Assembly (NCBI GenBank): GCA_014885115.2
Contig: WKLE02001163.1
Coordinates: forward strand, 4,375-68,374
DNA: 64,000 nucleotides
Source of the DNA: Asterionellopsis glacialis
Lineage: Eukaryota; Bacillariophyta; Plagiogrammaphyceae; Rhaphoneidales; Asterionellopsidaceae
Reading direction: 5' to 3'
Under the pieces are notes generated by a model. The model was not told where the DNA came from, ran no database searches, and worked only from the letters and a program-made list of their open reading frames with translations. Within the stretch, counting starts at the first letter, position 1, and each line of letters opens with the position of its first letter. A program made the position numbers and the translations under genes. Below are positions 32,758 through 43,556 of the stretch, one piece after another.

Positions 32758-34198
32758 TTACTTGGGGTAGTAGTTCGTCAAGATGAGGAACCTACTAGAA
32801 GATAGCCTGCTGCTGTTAGACTCGATCTTGATTTTGTAGTTGGCAGGTCCAGTCAACTGTGTAGATGGCGTCAGATTGATATTGGTGGGTGGTAGTATCC
32901 CCTCTTCATCACCATTATGCTTCAACTCAACACCTTCAACGATTGCAGGTACATGTTTGTTGTCTGCATTAGTGATGGAAATTTTTCCTCCTGAGTTAGA
33001 GTTAGTGAAAATGAGAACTTCCAATTTCTCGTCGGCCTTTACATCGACAACGTGGGAGATGTAACTTCTAACATAAAAGAGCTTCGAGTTTTGACGGGTC
33101 ATTCCACTTGGAATGTTCGACTTTAGAATATCGTTGGAATCAGTGAACTTTCCACCGTAATCACTGGGAAGAACGTCCTCGTCGATCAACTCACGAAGTC
33201 GCTTTTCCCCGGCACTGCGTGACGAAATGACCTCTACCTTGTTTGCAGTTCTTGCGTCCAACCATCCCTTGATAAGTCTCCAAGAAGCAGCGAAGAAACG
33301 AGGAGCATTGAGAATAATCATTTTTGACATGGTCTCTGGAAAGCAGAGCGAGTCAATGAAGGACTGTTCCTTGGTGATAGCGAGAGAACGGCTGGAGAGT
33401 TGAGCTGTTGTCAAGTGGTCCAAATCAAGTACACAGAAGCATTCAAAACTAAGAGTTTTCAGTTATTAAAAATTAGCAACAAATTTAGTTGAGTATTGAT
33501 GTAAACAAACACACTTGAAAATCGAATGGAAAGAAAATGTTCGACACTTACCGTTTGAAATTGGGATCTTCAGCTTTCTTCGCCCGAAGTCTTTTACCAA
33601 AATCATGGATCATGGCGTGCCAATGGTACTTTAGAATACCATCAATAGTAGTGATGCACTCCATACCATCAACATTCAGAACTCCGGGCTTCGAAATAAA
33701 CAACACAGCACCGTTTTTGGCATTTCCGGTGTAGAATTGAGGGTACTGAGTGATGAATACGTTCACATCGCATCCAAGTGCATCCACAGGTTCAGGGTAG
33801 AATCCGTGGGAGCGTGCTTTCTTACGGCACTCGGTAGCTTCCTCAACCATCTTGATGACATCTTCGTAGACAAACTTGCGAGCACGAAGCCATCTACAAA
33901 GGGCGTAAGATTCTCCCTCTTCTTCGCCAAAGGAGTATACGGTCTCGCGAAACTCCCCACCGCGCCCCTCAACCTGTTCGCGAAATTTCATGAAACAATC
34001 AAACTCTGCATTGGTCAACTCTCCGGGAATACCCCAGTCGTAAGGGCTTGTCTCCTTCTTACTTTCTGGCCGCACAAGTCGCCCTCTGAGCTTGGCTTCC
34101 TCTGTGGCATCTCCGTTGTTAGTCAACTGGTCGCGATCCACACTTCCGCTTGTTTTGATATTCATGGCGCCAACGGCTTCCGTTACGTCTGTAGTCAT
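32758..34198 (-). CDS. Sec14-like (CRAL-TRIO) protein with GOLD-like C-terminal domain
   Basis: Two exons, 34198-33552 and 33448-32758, are separated by a 103-bp phase-2 intron (GTAAGT...TTAG) and give 445 residues. The N-terminal helical CRAL-TRIO-N segment contains ALCRWLRARKFVYEDV. The lipid-binding domain has VLFISKPGVLNVDGME and, after splicing, FECFCVLDLDHLTTAQL, then MIILNAPRFFAASWRLIKGW and LPSDYGGKF, as in Sec14. The final 110 residues are beta-rich (SKLFYVRSYISHVVDV, KISITNADN), like the GOLD domain of patellins. Such proteins carry phosphatidylinositol or other lipids between membranes in the cytosol and act in trafficking. The ligand is unknown. Confidence 0.9.
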
Positions 34199-34601
34199 TG
34201 TGATTTTGATATTTTTCTTTGGTGTAATGAGAAACGAGTTGAGGGGGTATGGTTACTACGATCGTGTTTGCTACGATCAGTCGTTCGTGAAACAGTGTTT
34301 GTTTGGTCGTTTCTTCGTTCAATGCGCTCGCTTCCAGTGAACGAATGACCCATCCAACGAGGGACCCGAGATGCTCGATGTTGGAAGGTGAAAAAGGGCT
34401 GGAAATGTCGTTGCACACTAACGGTTATTTTTTAGGAACTTCTGGTTCGATGAATCTCTCTGTTTTATTATTTGCTGAAGATTTTCAGCATTTGTACTTA
34501 TTTTGTAGTATTTCCTAATGTATGGTTCAATATGTATTAGTTCCTACATAGGATAACATACCTGAAATGTGGACTTACCGAAAGAGGTACATACTAACTG
34601 G

Positions 34602-34715
34602 TACCTGGTACGGAACAAACATCGCATTGTTGGATTCATCGAATCACTCGCCATAAACCGGCTGATACCCATACGTACCTGGTAGTTGAAACTTCTACTG
34701 TAGGACTACCAGGTA
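34602..34715. repeat. Cluster of three TACCTGGTA/TACCAGGTA copies
   Basis: TACCTGGTA occurs at 34602-34610 and 34676-34684, and TACCAGGTA at 34707-34715. The last is preceded by TAGGAC, the same flank seen near 61920 and 32435. Confidence 0.75.
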
Positions 34716-34913
34716 TCCCTACTTCTTACATACAGTATTTACGTAGTCCTAATTAAAATGCGCCACAAGGACCAATCCCGATCTCGACATCGATCATGCG
34801 CACGTCAGTGCGAATTACATAGAGTCAGTGACAAGCACCGTTTTTAAAAAAGGAATTAATAATACTTTTTTACGTAATAGTTTACGCAAAGTACAAGAAG
34901 TAGTGTATTTACT

Positions 34914-34938
34914 TACCAGGTATGCCAGGTACCTGGTA
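34914..34938. repeat. Paired TACCAGGTA and TACCTGGTA with CCAGGTACCTGG core
   Basis: TACCAGGTA at 34914-34922 is followed by TGCCAGG, then TACCTGGTA at 34930-34938. The core CCAGGTACCTGG is a perfect 12-bp palindrome. Confidence 0.75.
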
Positions 34939-35857
34939 TAAGCGCCTCTCCTTTTATGGTAGCATTATCTCTAGCACTCTCTCTCTAATAGGGAGTCTAA
35001 AACCAAAAACTAAGATTTTTTTTCCTATATCGTAAAATTATTGTGGTCTCAGAAAATTTTGCAAAAGTGAAACTAAAATAGGGGTCTTGCAATTCATAGC
35101 CAGTAGACAATAACTAGAGACCATTGAGTGTGAGCTGTTTGAGCAGTCGAAAGGACAGAAACGTTGTAGGGGGTAATGAATTTGCGTCTTATTTTTTCCA
35201 TGACTATCGCATGGTACAGTCTAAAGATTAAAGGTACATTTCTTTCGATTAGTTAGTAGACCCCAAGTTTCTTTTTTCAATCTCGAATGCTTGCTTTGCA
35301 ACCTTCCTTGGCATGAGAGTGGTACTATTTGGTGCAAAGAGGTGAAATTGGCATAGCTATACTAGTACTAGAGTTCAACATTTGTACAAAGATCATGTAT
35401 GAATTATCACTTAATCTTTTAAGACAGCCGCAGAGCTACAAAAATATTTCTTGTGCATGGAATCAAGCAGAGACTTTGAGACTTAACAAAAGAATAATAG
35501 AGCGACAAAGCCGACCTGGCTGCCGCTGAAGTTTATTTCAAAAGCGAGTTCACTATCTATCTTTCTGCACTCAGTACAGTGCATTTAAAACTAATATATG
35601 TACAATATGCATACTGCAGTCCTAAAGAGAAAATTGTTAATCGCCCGCTTAGCAACGACTGTCAGCTTGTTTAGATATATTCACATGCCAAGTTGTCTCC
35701 CTTCCCAAGCTGCAATATACTTGGCTGGGATACTCTGGGGGAGGGGAGACCATTTTTTTATCATTTTTAAAGAATTTGTATTTCCGTTTCATCTCATATT
35801 AGAAGGCTTTTATAAATCCCTGTAAGAGTCTCAATCCTAGTTTCAATAAAACAAAGT

Positions 35858-37009
35858 CTAGTAGAAGGGGGGGTAACCACCATTTGGAGGGGGTGGATGC
35901 GGTGGTGGAGGTGCGTTGCTATTGTTCCCGTCAAGGTACATGTTGCCCCATACCTGTTCACGGGATGAGGCTGCCATATAGGCTCGTTCTTGCGCTTGTC
36001 TCCTCGCAATTAACATATCCATGTTCGTACCTGATCCATAAACACCCCCAACAGGAATCCTATCCATAAGACCACCTGCTGCAGCTGAACATGGAGCTGA
36101 TGGCGGTAACACAGGCATACTATAAGACATTTGCTGAGACTGAAACCTTGCCATCCCATTCATTGTACTTGGACTGCCTCTATGATAGTGGTTCCCATTG
36201 AAGGAATTCGGTGGAAGCTGTCCACCTGGAGAGGAATACAGGGAATTTGCCATCATTTTTGGCGCTTGTGTATGTTGTTGGATCGAGGCACTTGTGGGCA
36301 AAACAGGATCTAATAATTCATTTTGTTTGGATATAATTGTCCTTGTCGGGTCCTGGCCCTTTTTGCCATTGACTAGAGAACTTGAGCGTGGGGAATCCGC
36401 TTTGACTTCTTCCTTGATATCGGAGCCCGAGGCGCTGCTAAGACTTCGGGCGCGTTGCCGAACACGAATATGCTTTTGGCAGGTAATTTTCTGCAATAAA
36501 TCCCATCTATCACGTTGAAAATTCTCGTGCTGAAACGTTTCTTCCGATCCGAAACGTGTGGGTTCTCCGCCATTCTGGCCACGTGAGTGCTCAAAACCCC
36601 AACGATGCATCTTACGTTTGAAACTTGAGTATTTGGCTTCAGTAAAATGCTTTGGAAGGATAAGAGAGGTAAACTTTCTAGGTTTCAAAATTTTCATGGA
36701 CTTTCCGTCCGGTAGCCAGGTAATAATGTCTGCATATTCCTCGTGCTCAAGAATCTTCATCAGCTTCAATGAGATAAGTTAAAATAACAAGCTCATCAGT
36801 GATGGGTATGGCACAATTATTAAATGTAAGAAAGTTCTCCTATGTATCGATTATTATGGACTTACCATTGCCGGGAAAGATTGAATATGACAGGAGTCGC
36901 CACTTTCTGAGGTCTGCTTTTCCGTGTCTGAACTTTCTTTGTCCTGTGTTACTTCGTGCTTCTTGGTGGCTTCTTCAACGATCATCTTCCCGGAAGAATC
37001 TTTCGTCAT
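35858..37009 (-). CDS. HSF: Heat-shock transcription factor, diatom type (copy 1)
   Basis: Two exons, 37009-36866 and 36763-35858, meet at a phase-0 intron of 102 bp (349 residues). The intron splits the DNA-binding domain at SFPAM/LMKIL. The domain runs from about residue 45 to 140: LMKILEHEEYADIITWLPDG, FTSLILPKHFTEAKYSSFKRKMHRWGFEH, then ENFQRDRWDLLQKI. The recognition helix KYSSFKRKMHRWGF corresponds to the NFSSFVRQLN motif of other HSFs and has the Lys-rich form of diatom HSFs. After the domain the protein is Ser/Pro/Met/Gly-rich and ends PPPPHPPPPNGGYPPFY. I see no clear heptad HR-A/B coil. HSFs bind heat-shock elements, and in diatoms the family is greatly expanded. The specific targets are unknown. 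Confidence 0.92.
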
Positions 37010-38738
37010 GAGCATCAATGAAATAAATTTTTAATGGACAAAGCCAGTTGTCACAATGGCTTTGTCAGGTATCAGAGGTGAATCGGTTTGTGTACCTGGA
37101 AAAATATTTTTTATGTACAGCTGAATTTAGTATTTATTTGTTGCATTGAGATTTCAATACGGTGATGTTCGATCTGGTGTAGGTTGGTATCATCTATGCT
37201 CTCTGAAAAATTTCAATATATAAAAACTGAATATTTCAAGAATACTTCGAGGTTCCTATTTATCCTCTCTGGTTCATACAAAATCCTCAGCACCATGCGC
37301 GTCATCCGCTCAGAATTCTGAAAACACAGATTTTTACTCAAATTGATACAGTGTACCACATATTTTTTATTTTCAACAGTTACAGGACCAGTAGTTCCTC
37401 TAGATAGAGCTGAATAGTTCATAGACTGACTATCAAGTTGTAGGCATAAATAATGCTATCGTAATACCAACAACTGTACAGTAGGTAAAATAATTTTAAA
37501 CATACATGCAGCAAATGATCGAAGATGTCTTCGATACCTTCAGTGAAACATAATTTTTCGTTCAAATTACTTGTATTGTCATTTGTAACAGGACTCTTGA
37601 TATAACATCTAAACAATTATGCAATAATTTCGATACAAAATAAAAATAATGCCAGAAAATCACTAAAAAAATTATATTTAACAGAATGTTGTTCTGAAGA
37701 ATAAACGACGTGTTCGATTTTCGTTACTATTACCTTTCCTCCGAATACTACATACCAATCATACAGCGTAAAGTAATTACTCTCCAATATTGATGTTGTT
37801 AATTATTCCCTTGGACTGTAAGTATCGATTACTGTACCGGGTATCCCCGAAATAGGATAAATATTCTGTTTTTGGTATATACGTGGTATTCGTATTTTTG
37901 ATAGAAGTACTCACACGACACGACAATTATTGCGTTTTCCATACATCAACTTTTCCAAAAATTCTCCATCTAGCAAAGAACTGAAAATACATGTACAATA
38001 GACTATTTTTACTCTTTTCTGTAATTTACCAACCGTTTATATATTATTTACTTTTATTAATAAAAGTTTGTACTAATTTACCCAGATACCATGTAAGGAA
38101 GAAGTTTGATGTCCCTACTGTGCGTTACTAACGCACTGACTGTAATTCAGAAACAACTCAAGACTAAAAATAATTACCCGCCAATCAATGAAATTGCCTA
38201 CGGATTAGTAGTATTTCTGTAGGACCAAACTTGGGTTATGAGCCAAAACAGGGGGTGCAATACGTTAGTATTATAATACTCCTAGATAAAACTGTAATAA
38301 ATACTGACTACACCTGTTCTAAAGGTCTTCATAATTGGGTCAGTCTCAAATAGCACAGCATCTAAAAATTTATTTTCCCAAATAAGAAAGCTTTTGAACA
38401 GCTTAAACATTAAAATTTGCGTCTTGCTTCTTGGTTGTCTCGACTGATTTTGGTTGAGGAACGTTCCGTTACAGACACGTGGGCAATCAAGGCATGTACG
38501 AGTACTGAAGCTACTAGGCACTGCTGCTACCAGGTCAACAGATAAGCTAGACAGGCAGCTTCTGCATCAATGAATGATCATGATACTCATTTTCCATGAT
38601 ATAAACATCGAAAAGATATACAAGTTCAATGACAACATCCTAGAATAGTTAGCAGAGTTCACCTGAAATACTAAGACCAGGAACAGTATGAACGACAACA
38701 TGATTGCGCTCTGAAAGCACTTAATCGATCTGAAGTCT
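37010..38738. other. Intergenic region between the two HSF genes
   Basis: AT-rich, with no convincing gene. Minus-strand frames at 37213-37422 and 37419-37616 abut and are fairly protein-like, but neither has a known domain nor a splice join without a stop. Frames at 38282-38521 and 38567-38764 also lack domains. A TACCAGGTC variant lies near 38528. Confidence 0.4.
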
Positions 38739-39885
38739 TCAATAATATTCAGTTCCATATGCATGAGCAGACGGAAGTTGCCCGTGATTCTGCCGCATCT
38801 GGATAAAACTTATTCTGTCGTCTCTTGTCAGGCCTGTTGCTTTCAAAGTTTCGTTCATTCGCCTTGTGACTTCGAGTTCAATTGCGGCATCTAATCTCAT
38901 CTTTTGAATGGACATAAGACTTAGTTGGTTCGAGTTTCTAGGAAGGCTGGACTGGTGGCTAGGTCCTGTAATATCCCAGTTGGAATTAGATGTAGGCATT
39001 ATATTTGTCTGACTTGGGATTTGAATTGGAAGTTGCATGGTGTCTGAAACAGTTTCTAAAAGTATCGGACCACTGTTGTGAGGAGGATCAAGCTGCGGTG
39101 CAGCGCTCTGGTGATTTTCGGTTAAAGCAACTGATCTCTTTCTTGGAGGTAGTCGTAAAGGAGACCCCACCTCCGTCGGAGAGACATTATTCATTTGTAT
39201 AGAAGCTGGAGATAATGAACGAGATGCACAATTTGAAGCCGGAGAAGGCGCAACAGGTGATCTGCCATCGTTGGTTTCAACAGATACAGAAGCTGAAATG
39301 GCAGTGGGAACACTTTTTTTTGCCTTTGCCCTTGCAATAGCAGATTTTGAAGGTGGGATCTTGGTACATGCCATCTTTTGGATTAAGTCCAACCTGTTTC
39401 TCTGAAAGTACTTGTGCGCAAATGTGGCTTCAAGTCCGAAACATTTGGCTCCTCCATTTCCTTCGTTTCTGGTATGCTCAAACCCCCACCGGTGCATCTT
39501 CCTCTTGAAACTAGAGTATTTGGCTTCCTTGAGATGGAGGGGAAGGATGGTTGCGGTGAATTCTTTTGGGTTGAGAATTCTAAAGGATTTTCCATCTGGC
39601 AACCAAGCTACGATATCCTCGTAGTCCTTGCAAGACAGGATCTTCATCAACTGCGAATGATGGTCACAATCATGAGTGGAATTATTTTCCCATGAGTAAA
39701 ATCGCTTTACAAACAATTTTCATGCTTACCTTCATAGGAAAAGGTGTTGCCATCCTCCTACCGCATCTAGTAAATTTCACCGGAATTCTGAATTCGTCAT
39801 CGCCCTTGTTGACTTCCTTCGTCGCCGGCATTAAACTTGTAAGTGCATTAGCAGCAACGAGCTCACCTCCCTGTTCTTTATTCAT
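38739..39885 (-). CDS. HSF: Heat-shock transcription factor, diatom type (copy 2)
   Basis: Two exons, 39885-39730 and 39650-38739, meet at a phase-0 intron of 79 bp (355 residues). The intron lies in the DNA-binding domain at PFPMK/LMKIL, the same place as in the neighbouring copy. Residues about 47-150 form the domain: FPMKLMKILSCKDYEDIVAW, FTATILPLHLKEAKYSSFK, RKMHRWGFEHTR, then KYFQRNRLDLIQKM. The domain is about as similar to copy 1 as expected for an old duplicate; tails are unrelated. The tail has a basic AIARAKAKKS segment (nuclear signal candidate), then Ser/Pro/Asn-rich sequence. A late helix, MRLDAAIELEVTRRMNETL, could mediate oligomerisation, although it lies much further from the domain than a classic HR-A/B. 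Confidence 0.92.
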
Positions 39886-40528
39886 GTTTATTCCGTGTAT
39901 GTCGATTTTATGAAACGGTCCGTGCTACTAAAAATGCCGTAATAAATCTTGCTGTCGGTTAGCAATTTTGTCTTCGAGCATACCTTCTTTTGAACAGAGA
40001 TGTTTTGGTTTCACAGCGATACTACCAGTTGTAACTGTCAAGAATAAAGACTAAAAAGGCAGGCAAGTTGGTCTTGACTATGTGTTTTCCCACGTACACC
40101 ATTACTGTGAATTAGCTATCAAGAAAAGACGGGCGGAAAAAAATAACAGGCTTACCAGTATCGTTATCGATGTAGGTACCGGTTGCTCTTCTGTTATCTT
40201 CCGCTGTGTTCTATAATAAAATTTGATCGTCTCGTGGTACACATACACAATAATACGTTGAACTAAAGCGGTTCTGGGAAACCTGCTATATTTCCCTGTC
40301 AACGTCATCAGGAACGTCTAGGATTTGTTGATCTTGGTTGTTCCCTGGAATACTTAAGAAGTTGAAGATTTTGGAGCATTTTCCGTTCGTGGAAATCTGA
40401 AGTCGGTCTTGTTCATTAAGTAAGAATATTCTTGACCAAGACCCAATTCCAAAGCTTATATTTATTGATACGTTAGTACGATACAATTTACAGACATTTT
40501 TGTAAGGTGGAGGGCATAAAAGCAGATA

Positions 40529-40537
40529 TACCAGGTA
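40529..40537. repeat. TACCAGGTA motif copy
   Basis: A single copy of the recurrent intergenic 9-mer. Confidence 0.6.
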
Positions 40538-41036
40538 GACTAGAAGGTACGTTGTGCCAATACTGAAAGATACAGATATATTGTTGTTCTAGTCTTACGT
40601 TTGCTCAATAAGGACATAATGTTATCTGGGATTTTGGTTGAGAATTATTGTAAACAGAGACATTATTAATTAGTCAAATATGTACTTATCACAGGCAGGA
40701 ACGAGTGATTATTATATTGGTAATAAGTACCAGGTCCACAAACGAACATTATGTATCTGGTCCGAAATAATTTTTGTAAGGTACAGTACCTTTCGATGAT
40801 TTTTTTGTATGGTAGGCCGAATAATGTCGATAATTTTCGCATCTTTACGTACAGTATGTACTACCTTGTGTACGTCAGTACCTTACTTTATCCGTACCAG
40901 TTTTCCTACACTGAGAAGGTAAAAATGAGGTTTGCAGGTATTAATAAAAGTTGTTTCAGTAGCATTGTCAAGTAAGTATCCTAGATGTCCGGTTTGAAAA
41001 TGGATTCCTGAAAAAAGTTCGCAACAATTTACACAT

Positions 41037-41060
41037 TTTGTTCATAATATTATGAACAAA
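41037..41060. repeat. Perfect 24-bp palindrome with TTTGTTCAT arms
   Basis: The left arm is TTTGTTCATAAT (41037-41048) and the right arm is its exact reverse complement (41049-41060). A third half-site, TTTGTTCAT, lies at 41077-41085, inverted relative to the right arm across a TTCCGGAA core. Such symmetry is typical of dimeric transcription-factor sites. Confidence 0.85.
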
Positions 41061-41524
41061 GATTCCGGAAACAAAATTTGTTCATGATCAATCAATATTT
41101 TTCACGAGAAATGGAACTTTCCACGAGGCGTAGAAACCTACATGAACTAGTACAAAGTTATCCCTTCAGATTTCTGTTAACATCATCCAGTTCTTTTCTT
41201 TTTCTAATTTTTCCCGCCCCGCGCGAGTACAGTTTCGCGCACGACTATGACGATACCAGTTCCATCCTTACTTTCAGGTACAGTAAATACCATACAGTTA
41301 GTACTGCAGAAAAATATAGGGGTACAGTATGACAAATTACGAAAGAAAGAAGGACAAAGACCAGACGGCACCGGCGGCGTGCACAATTAAAAGGTCTTGA
41401 ACAATACAGGTAAATACAACATGATATTATATTTGTTCACCACTACTAGGTACCTGGGTAGCATGCCTGTTCACGACAGAAGTGTCCACGTGAACAATGA
41501 ACAGCAATAAACTGCTGGTGAACA
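41037..41524. promoter_or_regulatory. Candidate regulatory module: eight TGTTCA/TGAACA half-sites
   Basis: TGTTCA or its complement TGAACA occurs twice in the palindrome at 41037-41060, then at about 41079, 41434, 41468, 41491, 41498 and 41519. Several carry a following C (TGTTCAC/GTGAACA). The cluster lies 350-840 bp upstream of the RRM gene's ATG. That it controls this gene is inference. Confidence 0.5.
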
Positions 41525-41874
41525 ATCAAAATAATTTTTTGTTACGACTGAAATGAACTGCTCCCGTTAGCTGTGTGCCTTCTGCTGAAGGTAGCACGGA
41601 CAGACGTTCTCTTTTCAGACGACCAGTTAGTTAAATTCGATGGCGGGACAAAAAGAAACAAAAAAGTGGACTCAAGGAACGAAAGGGATACAAAGAACAA
41701 ATAATAATATAAAAGACGCAAGAGGATACCTGTATGCTCTAATGCTGCTGTTGGCAAAGATCTAAGACACAAATCAAGCAAAGGAGCTAAGCGATAACTG
41801 CTGATCAAATTTTATTCTAAGTTGATATTTCAATTTTCGCAAGATTAGCAAAGAAAACAAACAGAAGAAGCAGC

Positions 41875-43209
41875 ATGGGAAAGAAATCCAATGCTCAGAT
41901 TAACCGCATGAAACGGAGAGCGGAAGCTCGTGGAGAAGAGTATCATCCTCCCCAATTAGAATCTGCAACGAATAGTGGCAAAATGGTAGCTGCATCTAAA
42001 CTACTGCAAGAGCTTGAGAATATTGATGCAAACGAGAAACTCAAAGCAAAAGACAGGAGATCAGCAAGAAGAAAGGCAGAGGCTATTGCTGCAGAAGAAG
42101 CGGGATGCCCTGCGGATACCCTTTTGGAGTGGTATAGTAGCCAGAAGGACTCAATAGGAGGTGATACAAAGAATGATGGAGTATTGAACAAACGTAAGCT
42201 CAATGCGGCGAAAAAATTAAAAAAAGAACTCGAACGAATTGTTAATGATGATCGTATAAATGCAAAAGACCGCCGGTCCGCCAAGAGAAAGGCGGAGGCT
42301 ATTGCATCAGAAGAGGCCGGTTGTGATGCCACGGAGCTTTTGGAATGGTTCGAGCAAAACAGAGATGCTGAGGCTCAGGAAAATTCCAAGAGTGTTAACC
42401 AAGAGGTGACAGAAAAAAGGCGCTCAAACCCTTACATTGTGTTTATTGGACAGCTTGCATATTCAACCACAAAAGAGGGGTTACTCCAGCATATCAAAAA
42501 AGAACTCGGGAAGGATCACACAGTGACAGAAGAAACTGTCAACATCCGCCTTTTGACAGATTCCAAAACCAAAAAATCTCGTGGTATGGCCTTTGTGGAA
42601 ACATCTGATCCGGAGCTATTGTATGCTTTTCTCAAGTTACACCACACCCACCTCGACGGTCGCCGTATTAATGTCGAACGCAGTGCAGGTGGGAAGAGCA
42701 GTAGTGATGCGCGTAAGTTAAAAATTACACAGTATAGAAAAGAGCAAGAGAAATTTATGTCGGATGTTGTGGATAAAATGCTCGGGGACTATAAAGCTAA
42801 TGGCGATTTAGAAGAAGACGAACTTGATGATGGTGTCATAGCATTGTGCAAACGTCACTCTGCAAATGTGGTAGAACAAGCTCTTACAGAATATATGGAG
42901 GCAAGGGACAGGAACTTAGAGAACCCTAGTGCCTATCTTACATTTATCATTGGCAGAGTCGCTACAGAAGGCGTTGAACAGAGTAAACAAGCTGCAGAAC
43001 GGGGGGGGGCGAAGTTTGGACGAGATAAAAGTAATGGCCAGGAGAAAAAACGCCATAAAGGCAACGGGGTAGAGAACAAGCTAAGGAAAATGTCAGAATT
43101 TTCCAAGCAGGGTGTAGACATGAGTATCAGCAATCCAAACCAAACAGGAATCTCGAATATCTTTCCATCAATGAACAAACGCGGCCGAGGCAGAGGAGCA
43201 TATATGTAA
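41875..43209 (+). CDS. RRM RNA-binding protein with duplicated N-terminal module
   Basis: Single exon, 444 residues. Two copies of a basic helical module lie at about 39-90 and 110-161, a 71-residue spacing. Both contain AKDRRSA(R/K)RKAEAIA, then EEAGC and LLEW(Y/F). An RRM follows (about 187-270) with RNP2-like YIVFIG and RNP1-like KSRGMAFV. The tail is Lys/Gly-rich, ending KRGRGRGAYM. The layout recalls RRM proteins of the nucleolus (Nop12/RBM34 type), but the N-terminal module is not one I can name. A nine-G run inside the coding sequence (43001-43009) encodes Arg-Gly-Gly-Ala. Confidence 0.85.
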   Translation: MGKKSNAQINRMKRRAEARGEEYHPPQLESATNSGKMVAASKLLQELENIDANEKLKAKDRRSARRKAEAIAAEEAGCPADTLLEWYSSQKDSIGGDTKNDGVLNKRKLNAAKKLKKELERIVNDDRINAKDRRSAKRKAEAIASEEAGCDATELLEWFEQNRDAEAQENSKSVNQEVTEKRRSNPYIVFIGQLAYSTTKEGLLQHIKKELGKDHTVTEETVNIRLLTDSKTKKSRGMAFVETSDPELLYAFLKLHHTHLDGRRINVERSAGGKSSSDARKLKITQYRKEQEKFMSDVVDKMLGDYKANGDLEEDELDDGVIALCKRHSANVVEQALTEYMEARDRNLENPSAYLTFIIGRVATEGVEQSKQAAERGGAKFGRDKSNGQEKKRHKGNGVENKLRKMSEFSKQGVDMSISNPNQTGISNIFPSMNKRGRGRGAYM

Positions 43210-43556
43210 AGTAGAATAACTTAAATTTACATTTTACGAGAGAAAGTGACGGATTCCTACTAATATCCAGACATAAGAGGGGAAGACTTCGATTGCCTTC
43301 GTCGGAATCTGTAATGCAAATCGCCTCGCGGCTTTCTTTTACAACTACTAGAATAATTGATCGAAAAAGCTTTCTTCAAGCAATCTTTATGGAATCGCGT
43401 GTTAGCGCAACCCAATCAACTTGCGTTTATTGTGATTACCAGATGACAAACTAAATATCACTTTGGTATCATTTCTTACAAACGGTAAACGGTGAGCCAC
43501 CCCATTACTAAATCCGAGATATTCTATCATATCATAGTAATGGGGGTTACAGTGAT
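43210..43556. other. Convergent 3' intergenic region
   Basis: This lies between the ends of the RRM gene and the repeat protein gene. It has a fairly symmetric tract ATTACTA...TAGTAAT near 43504-43540. No gene is visible. Confidence 0.4.

Larger units (their letters stand above)
34199..35857. other. Long intergenic region with TACCTGGTA copies
   Basis: The region carries the promoter of the Sec14 gene at its left end and the 3' flank of the first HSF gene at its right. Five motif copies lie at 34602-34938, with CTCTCTCTC and TCTAGCAC tracts nearby. Frames at 35329-35529 and 35598-35825 have no recognisable domain. Confidence 0.5.
39886..41874. other. Long intergenic region with palindromes upstream of the RRM gene
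   Basis: Nearly 2 kb with no convincing gene. TACCAGGTA lies at 40529-40537, a TACCAGGTC variant near 40729, and GGTACCTGGGTA near 41449. A cluster of TGTTCA/TGAACA half-sites lies at 41037-41524. Frames at 40102-40308, 41078-41332 and 41542-41808 have no domains. Confidence 0.5.

Noticed and set aside
41542..41808. 88-codon minus-strand frame before the RRM gene
   Set aside because: Hydrophobic/Ser-rich translation of a promoter; no signal or domain stands out.
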